Assembly (NCBI GenBank): GCA_026984735.1
Contig: JALSRN010000048.1
Coordinates: 110,477 to 174,476 of the forward strand
From: Sedimenticola sp.
GTDB lineage: Bacteria; Pseudomonadota; Gammaproteobacteria; Chromatiales; Chromatiaceae
Direction of reading: 5' to 3'
Length of the DNA: 64,000 nt
Each line of letters opens with the position of its first letter. The first letter of the stretch is position 1. Shown here in pieces: positions 9,552 through 17,576 of this stretch. The notes under the pieces were generated by a model. It had not been told where the DNA came from. It did no database searches and saw nothing but the letters and a program-made list of their open reading frames with translations. A program made the position numbers and the translations under genes.

Positions 9552-9908
9552 ATGGCCCGCATCGAAACCGTTACCGCCCCCTTGGTGGTGCGTCACGCCG
9601 ACGGTCGCGAGCAGGTGATGGCGCGCGCTTTTCCCCATCCCCGCGGGGTGGTGGTGCTGGACCTCTTCTGGCACCGCTCCACTCCCGACCGCGCCGCCCA
9701 CCTGCTGGAGGGGGAGCTCAGCGGCGAGGGTCCCTGGCGGGTGGGCGAGGCGGTGATCCGGGTGCTCGGCTGCCAGCACACCGACCCCCACCTCCAGGAG
9801 CAGTTCCTGCCCTGGAAACGGTATCTGGAAGCGTACGGGGATCAGTACCCTCCCGAGGAGCAGATCCGCGAGATCGCCCGGCGGCTCGGCTGCCGCTTCG
9901 AAGCGTAG
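9552..9908 (+). CDS. Hypothetical protein, 118 residues
   Basis: Not recognised. A soluble, acidic-to-neutral protein without membrane segments or Cys pairs; it begins MARIETVTAPLVVRHADGRE and contains the stretch HPRGVVVLDLFWHRS and a C-terminal helix PPEEQIREIARRLG. The start is the ATG preceded by GAAGAGAG; an in-frame ATG 60 bases upstream is poorer and would run into the divergent ydbH-like gene. Base composition and codon use match the neighbours, so it looks native. It stands alone between a divergent gene and a convergent pair. Confidence 0.6.
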   Translation: MARIETVTAPLVVRHADGREQVMARAFPHPRGVVVLDLFWHRSTPDRAAHLLEGELSGEGPWRVGEAVIRVLGCQHTDPHLQEQFLPWKRYLEAYGDQYPPEEQIREIARRLGCRFEA

Positions 9909-9971
9909 AAGAGCCGGCCCCGGAACCCACGACCGGTCTCCGGCATCTCCGACGGCGGGCGTCGGACGCGA

Positions 9972-10346
9972 TCAATCGAGGCGGGCGAGCACCGCCTCCA
10001 CCTTCTTCTCGGTGACCGGAAAGGAGATGGCCTCCCACACCGGAAAACGCTCCCGGAACTTCTCGAAAAAAGCCTCGTGCGCCGGGGGATAGAAGACCAG
10101 CAGCTTCACCTGGGGATGGCGCTGGAGTATGGCGCCCTGCGTCTCCAGGTTGGAGCTGCGGTCGCGGAAGTCGGTCTGGTAGTTGTACTCCGCCACCACC
10201 ACGTCGGGAAGCTGCTTCTTCAGCCAGGCGCGCGCCTTACGCTGGGAGGTGACCCACTCCACCTCGAACCCCAGCCGCTGGTAGAGCGGAATCAGGTTGG
10301 GATAGCCGCCCAGCTCGACGATGGCCAGCAGCTTGCGGCCGCTCAT
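9972..10346 (-). CDS. Hypothetical protein, receiver-like fold possible
   Basis: About 124 residues starting MSGRKLLAIVELGGYPN. The alternating pattern (hydrophobic beta strand LLAIVEL, helix, EVEWVTSQ, helix, LPDVVVAEYNY, then LLVFYPP) resembles a response-regulator receiver fold. A DxxD-type phosphorylation site is not evident: the usual Asp after the third strand is replaced by AEYNY. So this may be a pseudo-receiver or an unrelated Rossmann-like protein. Its ATG overlaps the stop of the upstream gene (ATGA), so the two are translated together, which suggests a shared role. Function unknown. Confidence 0.6.
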   Translation of the reverse strand: MSGRKLLAIVELGGYPNLIPLYQRLGFEVEWVTSQRKARAWLKKQLPDVVVAEYNYQTDFRDRSSNLETQGAILQRHPQVKLLVFYPPAHEAFFEKFRERFPVWEAISFPVTEKKVEAVLARLD

Positions 10347-11404
10347 GCGGCGCTCTCCTCCCGGCATCGGCGCTCCAGATGGCGGCGGATGGGATCGGCC
10401 GCCTTGCGTCCGTGCAGTCCGTGCAGATCGAGCAGCTCGCGCGCCAGCCGCTCCCAGCGCTCACGGTCCGCTTCCGCGCGGCGGCGCAAGGGCTCCAGAT
10501 CCCCGCTCTCCAGCCACTGGTCGTAGGCCGCGCGCAGTTGGGGATAGAGATGCTGACGCATGCCGCTCAGGTTACCCAGATAGAAATGGATGGAGGGCTC
10601 GTAGCCCCGCTCCAACAGCATCGGCAGGGTGCGACGGGCGTCGGCCAGATGGTCCTTCACCGCCCGAGCCATCAGCTCCGCCGGCGTGAGAGCCAGATCC
10701 ATGAGCATCCGGTTCCAACCGTCGCCCAGCTGCTCCGAGGCCTCCATCTCGCCCAGCTCGTGTTCGCGGGCGGCGGCCAGCTCGGCCTCGGTCATCGCGT
10801 CCAGGGCACGGTCCGGATCGGCGTCGAAGTCGTAGCAGGCGAAGGCCCGGCCCAGAGGGTTGTCGGGCCGGCTCCAGGCCCAGCTCTCGTATTTCTCCCA
10901 CAGATAGCGGCGCAACGCCTCGCGCCGGAGGAAGACCCCGGCCTCGCTGGCCATGGCGGGCGGCGCGTTGAGACAGCGAGCGTACTCCCGACCGCAAAGA
11001 TGGAGGGCGCCCTGCCCTTCGCGCTCTTCGCGGTCGAGCAGCTCGGCGATGAAGAAGTGGGCCCGCGCGCCGCCCGTCAGCCCCGCGCTGTAGACCGCGC
11101 CCAGCGGCTCCAGCGCCCGGTTGATGGCCAGCGTGTCGAAAGGCTCGAAGGTTTCTGCCCCGATCTCCAAAGGACGGTAGTCGGCCTCGGCCAGCTCCTC
11201 CCAGAGCGCTTCCCGCTCTTGGAGCCAGGCCCCGACCTCTTCCTTGGGGAGGGGATCGCGGATGCCCGCGCCGGTCTCCCAGCGATAGTACTCCCGCATC
11301 TTCAGCAGGTAGGTGCACATGGTGAAGTCGCCGCCGTGGCGGGCGTCGGCCACGTGGCAGTTGTACTGCACCTGCTCGCAGATTTCTCGCAGCGAAGGGT
11401 TCAT
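10343..11404 (-). CDS. Conserved protein of unknown function (Sfum_1244-like)
   Basis: 353 residues, soluble. The N-terminus (REICEQVQYNCHVADARHGG, then TMCTYLLKMREYYRWETG) matches a conserved uncharacterised family that I recall being annotated as Sfum_1244-like; the family name is from memory. The protein is rich in charged helices and Trp/Tyr and has conserved-looking segments such as GREYARCLNAPPAM and FACYDFDADPDR. First gene of a two-gene minus-strand unit with the receiver-like protein. It is divergent from another unknown gene at 11484 across an 80-base AT-richer gap. No catalytic motif is obvious; the N-terminal Cys and His residues could bind metal, which is speculation. Confidence 0.65.
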   Translation of the reverse strand: MNPSLREICEQVQYNCHVADARHGGDFTMCTYLLKMREYYRWETGAGIRDPLPKEEVGAWLQEREALWEELAEADYRPLEIGAETFEPFDTLAINRALEPLGAVYSAGLTGGARAHFFIAELLDREEREGQGALHLCGREYARCLNAPPAMASEAGVFLRREALRRYLWEKYESWAWSRPDNPLGRAFACYDFDADPDRALDAMTEAELAAAREHELGEMEASEQLGDGWNRMLMDLALTPAELMARAVKDHLADARRTLPMLLERGYEPSIHFYLGNLSGMRQHLYPQLRAAYDQWLESGDLEPLRRRAEADRERWERLARELLDLHGLHGRKAADPIRRHLERRCREESAA

Positions 11405-11483
11405 ACCGCCTCAATTCTTGAGTAAAATGCTTGGTTATTGAGTTATAGCACGAAGCCGGAACCGGCTCAAAAGGAGAATTCAC

Positions 11484-12041
11484 ATGGCATTGCGCATCAA
11501 GAGCCGCTGGCACGGCGAGGGCGAACGCAGCCTGGACGAGATCGCCGGCGCCCTGGCGTTCATCGCCTGGCGGCTGGCCCAGGACAAGGCGATCAATCTG
11601 CACGGCGAGGATTTCGTCTACGAGAGCGACCGCCAGCGCATGGATGTGATCATCGAATATCTGATCTTCCAGTTGCAGATCATGGACCGCCTGGCCCACG
11701 ACCGGCTGGAGATGAGCGACGAGGAGCGCCGCCAGCTGATCGTGGCGGTGGCGCAAAAGATGGGGCGGATCGTGGAGGACAACAGTCTCGATCTGTTCGG
11801 GCCGGGCGACCATCTGCCGGCCTTTTTCGACCGGATCAACGAGCGCGCCGCCGAGTACGCCGAATTCCGCTATACCGACGAAGGCCCCTCCTACCCCTTT
11901 CTGCGCCACCTCGGCTACGAGATCCAGCAGATCATGGGAGAGTCGCAGGAGAACCGCTGGGTCATCGACCAGGTGATGGACAAGGACGGCGTGGAGGTGG
12001 ACCGCAAGCTGGCGCGGGCGATGATGGATCTCTTCGACTGA
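11484..12041 (+). CDS. Hypothetical all-helical protein, 185 residues
   Basis: Not recognised. Preceded by a good ribosome-binding site, AAGGAG, 8 bases before ATG. The sequence is predicted to be almost entirely alpha-helical and acidic, with no membrane segment; typical stretches are LDEIAGALAFIAWRLAQDKA and MDVIIEYLIFQLQIMDRLAH. It ends KLARAMMDLFD. It is transcribed divergently from the Sfum_1244-like gene, and the shared upstream region holds TTGAGT and TTATAG hexamers about 19 bases apart. Co-location suggests a link with the divergent unit, but no function can be assigned. Confidence 0.65.
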   Translation: MALRIKSRWHGEGERSLDEIAGALAFIAWRLAQDKAINLHGEDFVYESDRQRMDVIIEYLIFQLQIMDRLAHDRLEMSDEERRQLIVAVAQKMGRIVEDNSLDLFGPGDHLPAFFDRINERAAEYAEFRYTDEGPSYPFLRHLGYEIQQIMGESQENRWVIDQVMDKDGVEVDRKLARAMMDLFD

Positions 12042-12165
12042 GCCACCTTCCCCTTTTTCGGCACGCATGGCCGCCTCCATCATCGATCGGGCTTTTTCCC
12101 GCCATCGCGCATTCCGCTCCCGGGGCGCGGTGGCGGCGGAAACTTTTCCGTCGCCGCTTCCCCTC

Positions 12166-14943
12166 TCACCAGAGCCGTTCCCCGATTTCGCCTCCAGGCC
12201 GCATCCGAATGGCGCAGAACTTGTATTCGGGGATCTTGGCGTCGGGATCCAGCGCTTCGTTGGTGAGCAGATTGGCGGCGGCTTCGGCGTAACAGAAGGC
12301 CATGAAGACCGTCCCCCGCTGTAGCCCGCCGTTGGCGCGGGCATGGGCGCAGACCCGGCCGCGGCGCGATTCCAGGGTCACCAGGTCCCCCGGCTCCACC
12401 CCCAAGCCGGCCAGATCCTGGGGATGGATCTGCACCACCGCCGTCGGCTCGATGGCGTCGAGCACGGTGGCGTGGCGGGTCATGACGCCGGTGTGCCAAT
12501 GCTCCAGCTGGCGGCCGGTGATGAAGACGTACGGATACTCGTCGTCCGGCAGTTCCGCCGCCCGCGTGAACGCCGCCGGCACGAAGCGCCCCCGGCCCGT
12601 CGGCGTGGGAAAGCTTTCGGTGAAGAGGACCGCTTGCCCGGGGTCGCCCTCTTTTCGACAGGGGTAGATGACCGAATCCTCCCGCTCCAGGCGTTCCCAG
12701 GCGATGCCGGAGATGCTGGGCATGGCGCGGCGCATCTCTTCGAACACCTCCCGGGGACCGGCATAGTTCCAGTCCAGCCCCATGCGGCGGGCGATCTCCT
12801 GGATGATCCAAAGGTCCTGACGCGCCTCGCCGGGCGGATCGATGGCCTGACGGCCCAGCTGCACCCGGCGGTCGGTGTTGGTGAAAGTGCCGCTCTTCTC
12901 CGGGAAGGCCGAGGCCGGCAGCACCACGTCGGCGAAACCGGCGGTCTCGGTGAGGAAGATGTCCTGCACCACCAGATGCTCCAACTTGGCCAAGGCGGCG
13001 CGGGCATGGGCCACGTTGGGATCGGACATGGCCGGGTTTTCCCCTTCGATGTACATGCCGCGCACCTGGCCTTTCTCGATGGCGTGGATCACCTCCACCA
13101 CCGTCAGACCCGGTTCGGGATCCAGTTCGGCCCCCCAGAGCTTTTCGAAAAAGTCTCTCGCCTGGGGATCGCCGACCGGCTTGTAGTCCGGGAACACCAT
13201 GGGAATCAGACCGGCATCGGAGGCACCCTGGACGTTGTTCTGCCCGCGCAAGGGATGGAGGCCGGTGCCGGGACGGCCGATCTGGCCGGTCATCAGGGCC
13301 ATGGCGATCAGGCAGCGGGCGTTGTCGGTGCCGTGGACGTGCTGGGAGATGCCCATGCCCCAGAAGATCATCGAGGCCTTCGAGGTGGCATACAGACGCG
13401 CCACCTCACGGATGGTGTCGGCGGGAATCCCGCACACCGGCGCCACCCGTTCGGGCGCGTAGTTCTTCAGATGATGGCACAGGTTGTCGAAGCCCTCGGT
13501 GCGCTTGGCGATGAATTCCTTGTCGTACAGGCCCTCCTCGACGATGACGTGCATGATGCCGTTGAGCAGGGCCACGTCGGTGTCGGGGCGGAACTGCAGC
13601 GCATGGGTGGCGAAACGGCAGATCTCCGTGCGCACCGGGTCGGCGACGATGAGCTTGGCGCCGTTGCGGGCGGCGTTCTTGAACCAGGTGGCCGCCACCG
13701 GATGGTTGACGGTGGCGTTGGAACCGATGAGGAAGATCACCTCGGCCTGCTTCACGTCGGCCACCGGGTTGGACACGGCGCCGGAACCGATGCACTCGAG
13801 GAGCGCCGCCACCGAGGAGGCGTGGCACAAACGGGTGCAGTGATCGACGTTGTTGCTGCCGAAGGCGGTGCGCACCAGCTTCTGAAACAGATAGGCCTCC
13901 TCGTTGCTGCCCTTGGCCGAACCGAAGCCGGCCAGCGCCTTGGGACCGTACTCGTCGCGGATGCGCTTGAGACCGGCGGCGGCCAAATCCAGCGCCTCCT
14001 CCCAGGAGGCCTCCCGGAACACCTCATGCATCCGTTCGGGCGCGACCGGTTCCGTGGTTTTGGCTGCCCCCGTCCGCCGAATCAAGGGCTTGGTCAAGCG
14101 ATGGGGATGATGCACGTAATCGAAACCGAAACGGCCCTTGACGCACAATCGGCTGCGATTGGTCTCGCCGTCGCGTCCCTCCACGTAGAGAATGCGGTCG
14201 CCGCGCACGTTGAAGGTCAACAGACAACCGACGCCGCAATAGGGACAGGCGGACGGGACTTTCTTGTCCACCGGCAGACGGCCGACGTCGCCGGCCGGCA
14301 TCAGCGCTCCCGTGGGGCAGGCCTGGACGCATTCGCCGCAGGCCACGCAGGTGCTGTCGCCCATGGGATCGTCCAGGTCGAAGACGATCTTGGAAGCCGC
14401 GCCGCGGAAGGCGTAGCCGATGACGTCGTTGGCCTGCTCCTCGCGGCAGGCGCGCACGCAGCGGGTGCACTGGATGCAGGCGTCGAGATTGATCGCCATG
14501 GCCGGATGGGACAGGTCCGGATTCGGTTGCGTCCGCTGGGGGAAGCGGGGCCGGCCGACGCCCATCTTGGCGACCCACCGATCCAGCTCGGAATCGTCCC
14601 GGTAGGGAGATTTTCCCTGCTGCGGCATGTCCGAGAGCAGCAGTTCCAGCACCATCTTCTGGGACTTGACGGCCCGCTCGCTCTTCGCCTGGATCTTCAT
14701 CCCTTCCTTGGGCGTCCGGCAGCACGACGGCGCCAGCACCCGTTCCCCCTCGATCTCCACCACGCAGGCCCGGCAGTTGCCGTCCGGGCGGTAACCCTCC
14801 TTGTAACAGAGATGGGGGATCTCGATCCCGTGGCGTTTGGCCGCCTGGAGGATGGTTTCCCCCTCGTAGGCGGTGATCTCCCGCCCGTCCAGGGTGAAAG
14901 CGACGGTTTCGAGATCTTCGGCATATTCGGGACCGGCAGCCAT
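12166..14943 (-). CDS. fdsA: NAD-linked formate dehydrogenase, alpha (molybdenum) subunit
   Basis: 925 residues. Catalyses formate oxidation to CO2. Residues 12-90 are a NuoG-like [2Fe-2S] domain (Cys46, 57, 60 and 74/75). Two [4Fe-4S] motifs follow, CIQCTRCVRAC (156-166) and CVACGECVQACP (199-210). The molybdopterin domain opens with CPYCGVGC (233-240) plus Cys267. The active-site motif HCTRLCH puts Cys373 where selenocysteine sits in E. coli FdhF, so this is a Cys enzyme. The domain order matches FdsA of soluble NAD-dependent formate dehydrogenases. The gene starts 4 bases after the beta/gamma fusion gene, with SD GGAGTG. No fdsC/fdhD-like accessory gene lies adjacent. Confidence 0.9.
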   Translation of the reverse strand: MAAGPEYAEDLETVAFTLDGREITAYEGETILQAAKRHGIEIPHLCYKEGYRPDGNCRACVVEIEGERVLAPSCCRTPKEGMKIQAKSERAVKSQKMVLELLLSDMPQQGKSPYRDDSELDRWVAKMGVGRPRFPQRTQPNPDLSHPAMAINLDACIQCTRCVRACREEQANDVIGYAFRGAASKIVFDLDDPMGDSTCVACGECVQACPTGALMPAGDVGRLPVDKKVPSACPYCGVGCLLTFNVRGDRILYVEGRDGETNRSRLCVKGRFGFDYVHHPHRLTKPLIRRTGAAKTTEPVAPERMHEVFREASWEEALDLAAAGLKRIRDEYGPKALAGFGSAKGSNEEAYLFQKLVRTAFGSNNVDHCTRLCHASSVAALLECIGSGAVSNPVADVKQAEVIFLIGSNATVNHPVAATWFKNAARNGAKLIVADPVRTEICRFATHALQFRPDTDVALLNGIMHVIVEEGLYDKEFIAKRTEGFDNLCHHLKNYAPERVAPVCGIPADTIREVARLYATSKASMIFWGMGISQHVHGTDNARCLIAMALMTGQIGRPGTGLHPLRGQNNVQGASDAGLIPMVFPDYKPVGDPQARDFFEKLWGAELDPEPGLTVVEVIHAIEKGQVRGMYIEGENPAMSDPNVAHARAALAKLEHLVVQDIFLTETAGFADVVLPASAFPEKSGTFTNTDRRVQLGRQAIDPPGEARQDLWIIQEIARRMGLDWNYAGPREVFEEMRRAMPSISGIAWERLEREDSVIYPCRKEGDPGQAVLFTESFPTPTGRGRFVPAAFTRAAELPDDEYPYVFITGRQLEHWHTGVMTRHATVLDAIEPTAVVQIHPQDLAGLGVEPGDLVTLESRRGRVCAHARANGGLQRGTVFMAFCYAEAAANLLTNEALDPDAKIPEYKFCAIRMRPGGEIGERLW

Positions 14944-14946
14944 CCT

Positions 14947-16626
14947 TCACTCCTCCAATTCGTGGGAAAAATGTTCGAACACGCAGCGGATCGGATTGGG
15001 CGCCGCCTGCCCCAGGCCGCAGATCGAGGCGTCGGCCATCACCTGGCACAGGTCTTCGAGACGCTGGCGGTCCCACTCACCCGCCTCCATCAGCCGAGCC
15101 GCCTTGGCGGTCCCCACCCGGCAGGGAGTGCACTGGCCGCAGGATTCATTCTCGAAGAACTTGATGGCGTCGAGGGCCAGATCCCGGGCCCTGTCGTGCT
15201 GGGAGAAGACCACCACCGCCGCTGAGCCGATGAAGCAGCCGTATGGATTGAGGGTGTCGAAATCCAGCGGAATGTCGCCCAGGGACGCGGGCAGGATGCC
15301 GCCGGAGGCGCCCCCGGGGAAATAGCCGTAGAATTCGTGGCCCGGCAACATGCCGCCGCAGTATTCGTCGATCAGTTCGCGCACCGTGATCCCTGCCGGC
15401 GCCAGATGCACCCCCGGCTTCTTGACCCGGCCGGAGACCGAGAACGAACGCAGCCCCTTGCGCCCGTGACGGCCGAAGGAGGTGAACCAGTCCGGGCCCT
15501 TCTCGACGATGTCGCGCACCCAGTGGAGCGTCTCCATGTTGTGTTCCAGGGTCGGGCGGCCGAACAAGCCGACCTCGGCCAGATAGGGAGGCCGCAGCCG
15601 GGGCATGCCGCGCTTGCCCTCGATGGATTCGATCATCGCCGACTCTTCGCCGCAGATGTAGGCGCCGGCCCCACGGCGCAGGTGGATCGGCGGCAGGCTA
15701 CCCTTGACCGGCGGATCGGCCTGCAGCCTGGCCAGTTCGACCTGGAGAATCTTGCGGGCCGCCGCATACTCGTCGCGCAAATAGATGTAGATGGCCTCGC
15801 AACCGACCACCTGGGCGGCCACCAGCGCCCCTTCGAGAAAACGATGGGGATCGGACTCCAGATAATGGCGGTCCTTGAAGGTGCCCGGCTCCCCCTCGTC
15901 GATGTTGACCGCCAGGTAGCGCGGCGCCGGCTGTTTGCGGACGATCTCCCACTTGACGCCGGCGGGAAATCCGGCCCCGCCGAGCCCCCGCAGGCCGGCG
16001 TCCTCGAGGGCGGCGATCACGGTCTCCGGATCGCGATGCCCTTCCACCAGGCCGAGCAGCAATTCGTAACCGCCCTTGGCGCGGTAGGCTTCGTAATCGG
16101 TGTATTCGGGAACCGGCGCCTCCACCGCCCCGGTTTCCACCGCCGCATGGATCTTCTCCGGCGTCGCCCCGTGGACGGGATTCCGGCCCACCACGGCCAC
16201 CGGCGCATGCTGGCAGCGGCCCATGCACGGCGCCGGCAGCACCCGCACCCTTTCGCCCAGCCCCCGTTTGAGCGCGTCGATCAGTTCGTGGGCGCCGTGC
16301 ATCCGGCAGGTCAGCGATTCGCAGACCCGCACCGTCAATGGCGGTGGCGGCGTCTCACCCTCCTCGACCACGTCGAAATGGTGGTAGAAGGTCGCCACCT
16401 CGTACACTTCCGCCGGCGACAGATTCATTTCGTGGGCCAGGGCGACGATGTGCTTGGCGGAGATGCATTTGCAGGCATCCTGAATCTTGTGCAGATGCTC
16501 GATGAGCAGGTCACGGCGCCTGGGTTCCTCCCCCAACAACGCCCGAATCTCCTCCAAGACTTCGGGGACCACCGGACGCCCCCGATCGACCCGGCCCCTT
16601 TTCTTGCGTGTCTGTTTCCCAGCCAT
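14947..16626 (-). CDS. fdsGB: Formate dehydrogenase gamma-beta fusion (NuoE-NuoF type)
   Basis: About 559 residues combining two subunits that are usually separate. Residues 20-165 are NuoE/FdsG-like with the thioredoxin-type [2Fe-2S] ligands Cys102, 107, 134 and 138. Residues 175-559 are NuoF/FdsB-like, with the FMN/NADH-site glycine run GLRGLGGAGFPAG (211-223), NIDEGEPGTFKDR, and the [4Fe-4S] ligands SCGQCTPCR (Cys496, 499, 502) and Cys536. It passes electrons from FdsA to NAD+. The start MAGKQTRKK has AAGGTG upstream; earlier in-frame Met codons lie in low-similarity sequence. The separate FdsB usually has its own N-terminal extension, so the fusion here is a lineage trait. Confidence 0.88.
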   Translation of the reverse strand: MAGKQTRKKRGRVDRGRPVVPEVLEEIRALLGEEPRRRDLLIEHLHKIQDACKCISAKHIVALAHEMNLSPAEVYEVATFYHHFDVVEEGETPPPPLTVRVCESLTCRMHGAHELIDALKRGLGERVRVLPAPCMGRCQHAPVAVVGRNPVHGATPEKIHAAVETGAVEAPVPEYTDYEAYRAKGGYELLLGLVEGHRDPETVIAALEDAGLRGLGGAGFPAGVKWEIVRKQPAPRYLAVNIDEGEPGTFKDRHYLESDPHRFLEGALVAAQVVGCEAIYIYLRDEYAAARKILQVELARLQADPPVKGSLPPIHLRRGAGAYICGEESAMIESIEGKRGMPRLRPPYLAEVGLFGRPTLEHNMETLHWVRDIVEKGPDWFTSFGRHGRKGLRSFSVSGRVKKPGVHLAPAGITVRELIDEYCGGMLPGHEFYGYFPGGASGGILPASLGDIPLDFDTLNPYGCFIGSAAVVVFSQHDRARDLALDAIKFFENESCGQCTPCRVGTAKAARLMEAGEWDRQRLEDLCQVMADASICGLGQAAPNPIRCVFEHFSHELEE

Positions 16627-17003
16627 GCGCGGCACCTTACACCTAATCGTTTGGTCGGACGCGGGCAAATTCCAGCGCGCCGGACGAAAACTCATGATCC
16701 CAATTGTAGACGTCTCAATTTCACCGGTCGTATTAATGTGGCTCGGAGCGCGGCGCGACGGCTGAAGGGCCGGGAAACGGAGCCTCTTCTGCGCCGATGA
16801 ACCAACCGGATTGAGCGTCGGAGAGAAAAGCCGGGCCGACCGACGATCCGTTCCAGAGACCAGGTCGCCGCAAAAACGGCGAAAACGATCGGATCCGGAA
16901 TTCATGAAGCCGGGGCTGCCGGAAACCAGGAGATGGACTACTGCGCGACGCCGAGCCGCATTCGTCGAGCGTCGCGCAATGCGAACACTTTCAAGTGGCG
17001 CAC
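16627..17003. other. Intergenic region upstream of formate dehydrogenase
   Basis: No convincing gene. It should hold the formate dehydrogenase promoter, reading leftwards. The minus strand has a TACAAT hexamer (plus-strand 16702-16707) without a clear -35 box; I see no -24/-12 sigma-54 pattern. A ten-base dyad, TGCGCGACGC with its complement (16942-16951 and 16969-16978), could be an operator or an RNA hairpin. Confidence 0.4.
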
Positions 17004-17033
17004 AAAAAAAGGCGGGGATCGCCCGCCTTTTTT
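17004..17033 (-). terminator. Bidirectional rho-independent terminator
   Basis: GGCGGG and CCCGCC pair around a 5-base loop, flanked by seven A and six T. On the minus strand it stands 20 bases after the stop of the 65-residue gene; reading plus it would also stop antisense transcription. Confidence 0.85.
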
Positions 17034-17052
17034 CGTCGATCGGTGAGCCGGA

Positions 17053-17250
17053 TCAGTTTTTGACCCACTTCTCCAGGTTGTCCAGGTTCTTCTCCTTGCC
17101 GTCGGCATAGCCGGCTTCGTAGGCCTCGGTCACGCGCTGCTCTTCGCGCTCGGGGTGCTGCAGGAAACCTGCCTGCCAGCCAAGGATGTACTCGTCGTCC
17201 ACACCCATGCTTTCCATCTTGGTTACGGCATCGTAGTAAAACTGGTTCAT
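17053..17250 (-). CDS. Small conserved hypothetical protein, 65 residues
   Basis: Starts MNQFYYDAVTKMESMGVDDE and ends NLDNLEKWVKN. Acidic, aromatic-rich, soluble and helical; it contains the motif REEQRVTEAYEAGYADGKEK, which I have seen in short proteins of other gammaproteobacteria, though no function is known to me. It is monocistronic with a plausible promoter 56-84 bases upstream and a strong terminator right after the stop, so it is very probably a real expressed gene despite its length. SD GGAG lies about 8 bases before the ATG. The Gly-Trp and Gly-Tyr spacing suggests a compact two-helix fold (inference). Confidence 0.75.
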   Translation of the reverse strand: MNQFYYDAVTKMESMGVDDEYILGWQAGFLQHPEREEQRVTEAYEAGYADGKEKNLDNLEKWVKN

Positions 17251-17305
17251 GTCCGGTCTCCGAAAAATTTGGTCTGGTTGATTGCACTCGGCACGGCGGG
17301 CGCAC

Positions 17306-17334
17306 ATTCTGCCACGCCTTGCCACCGGCTACAA
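17306..17334 (-). promoter_or_regulatory. Candidate sigma-70 promoter of the 65-residue gene
   Basis: Minus strand: TTGTAG, 17-base spacer, CAGAAT, ending 56 bases before the start codon. Moderate match only. Confidence 0.35.
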
Positions 17335-17516
17335 TGCTGTAGCTTCCCCGCCCGGCCGGAGCCTCCGTTTCCGGACGGAAATTCGTATTAGAATACTTTG
17401 TTTTTCTTATGGGATGCAAGTACGGAGCGCGCGACCACAAGGGCGCGGCACGGCTTCCCGAACCGTCGTTCCCGACCCGTCTCGACAAATTATGCGAAAC
17501 CCCGGCCGCGGTGCGG

Positions 17517-17545
17517 TTGACCTTTGTCAAGGGAATGCGCATGCT
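17517..17545 (+). promoter_or_regulatory. Candidate promoter of the MoxR operon
   Basis: TTGACC, 17-base spacer, CATGCT (weak -10), 32 bases before the MoxR start. The -35 overlaps a small dyad TTGAC-CTTT-GTCAA. The rest of the 326-base gap between the 65-residue gene and this operon holds only its divergent promoter and an AT-richer patch near 17385-17410 with a TAGAAT hexamer. Confidence 0.35.
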
Positions 17546-17576
17546 TCCGTGATTCCGTGCAAGCCCCTGCTACGCC

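Noticed and set aside
12343..15225. Very long open frame (960 codons) antisense to the formate dehydrogenase alpha subunit
   Set aside because: High-GC shadow: His/Gly/Ala/Arg-rich translation with no recognisable domain, opposite an intact, motif-complete gene.
16627..17003. Sigma-54 promoter for formate dehydrogenase
   Set aside because: No GG-N10-GC spacing with the surrounding consensus on the minus strand.
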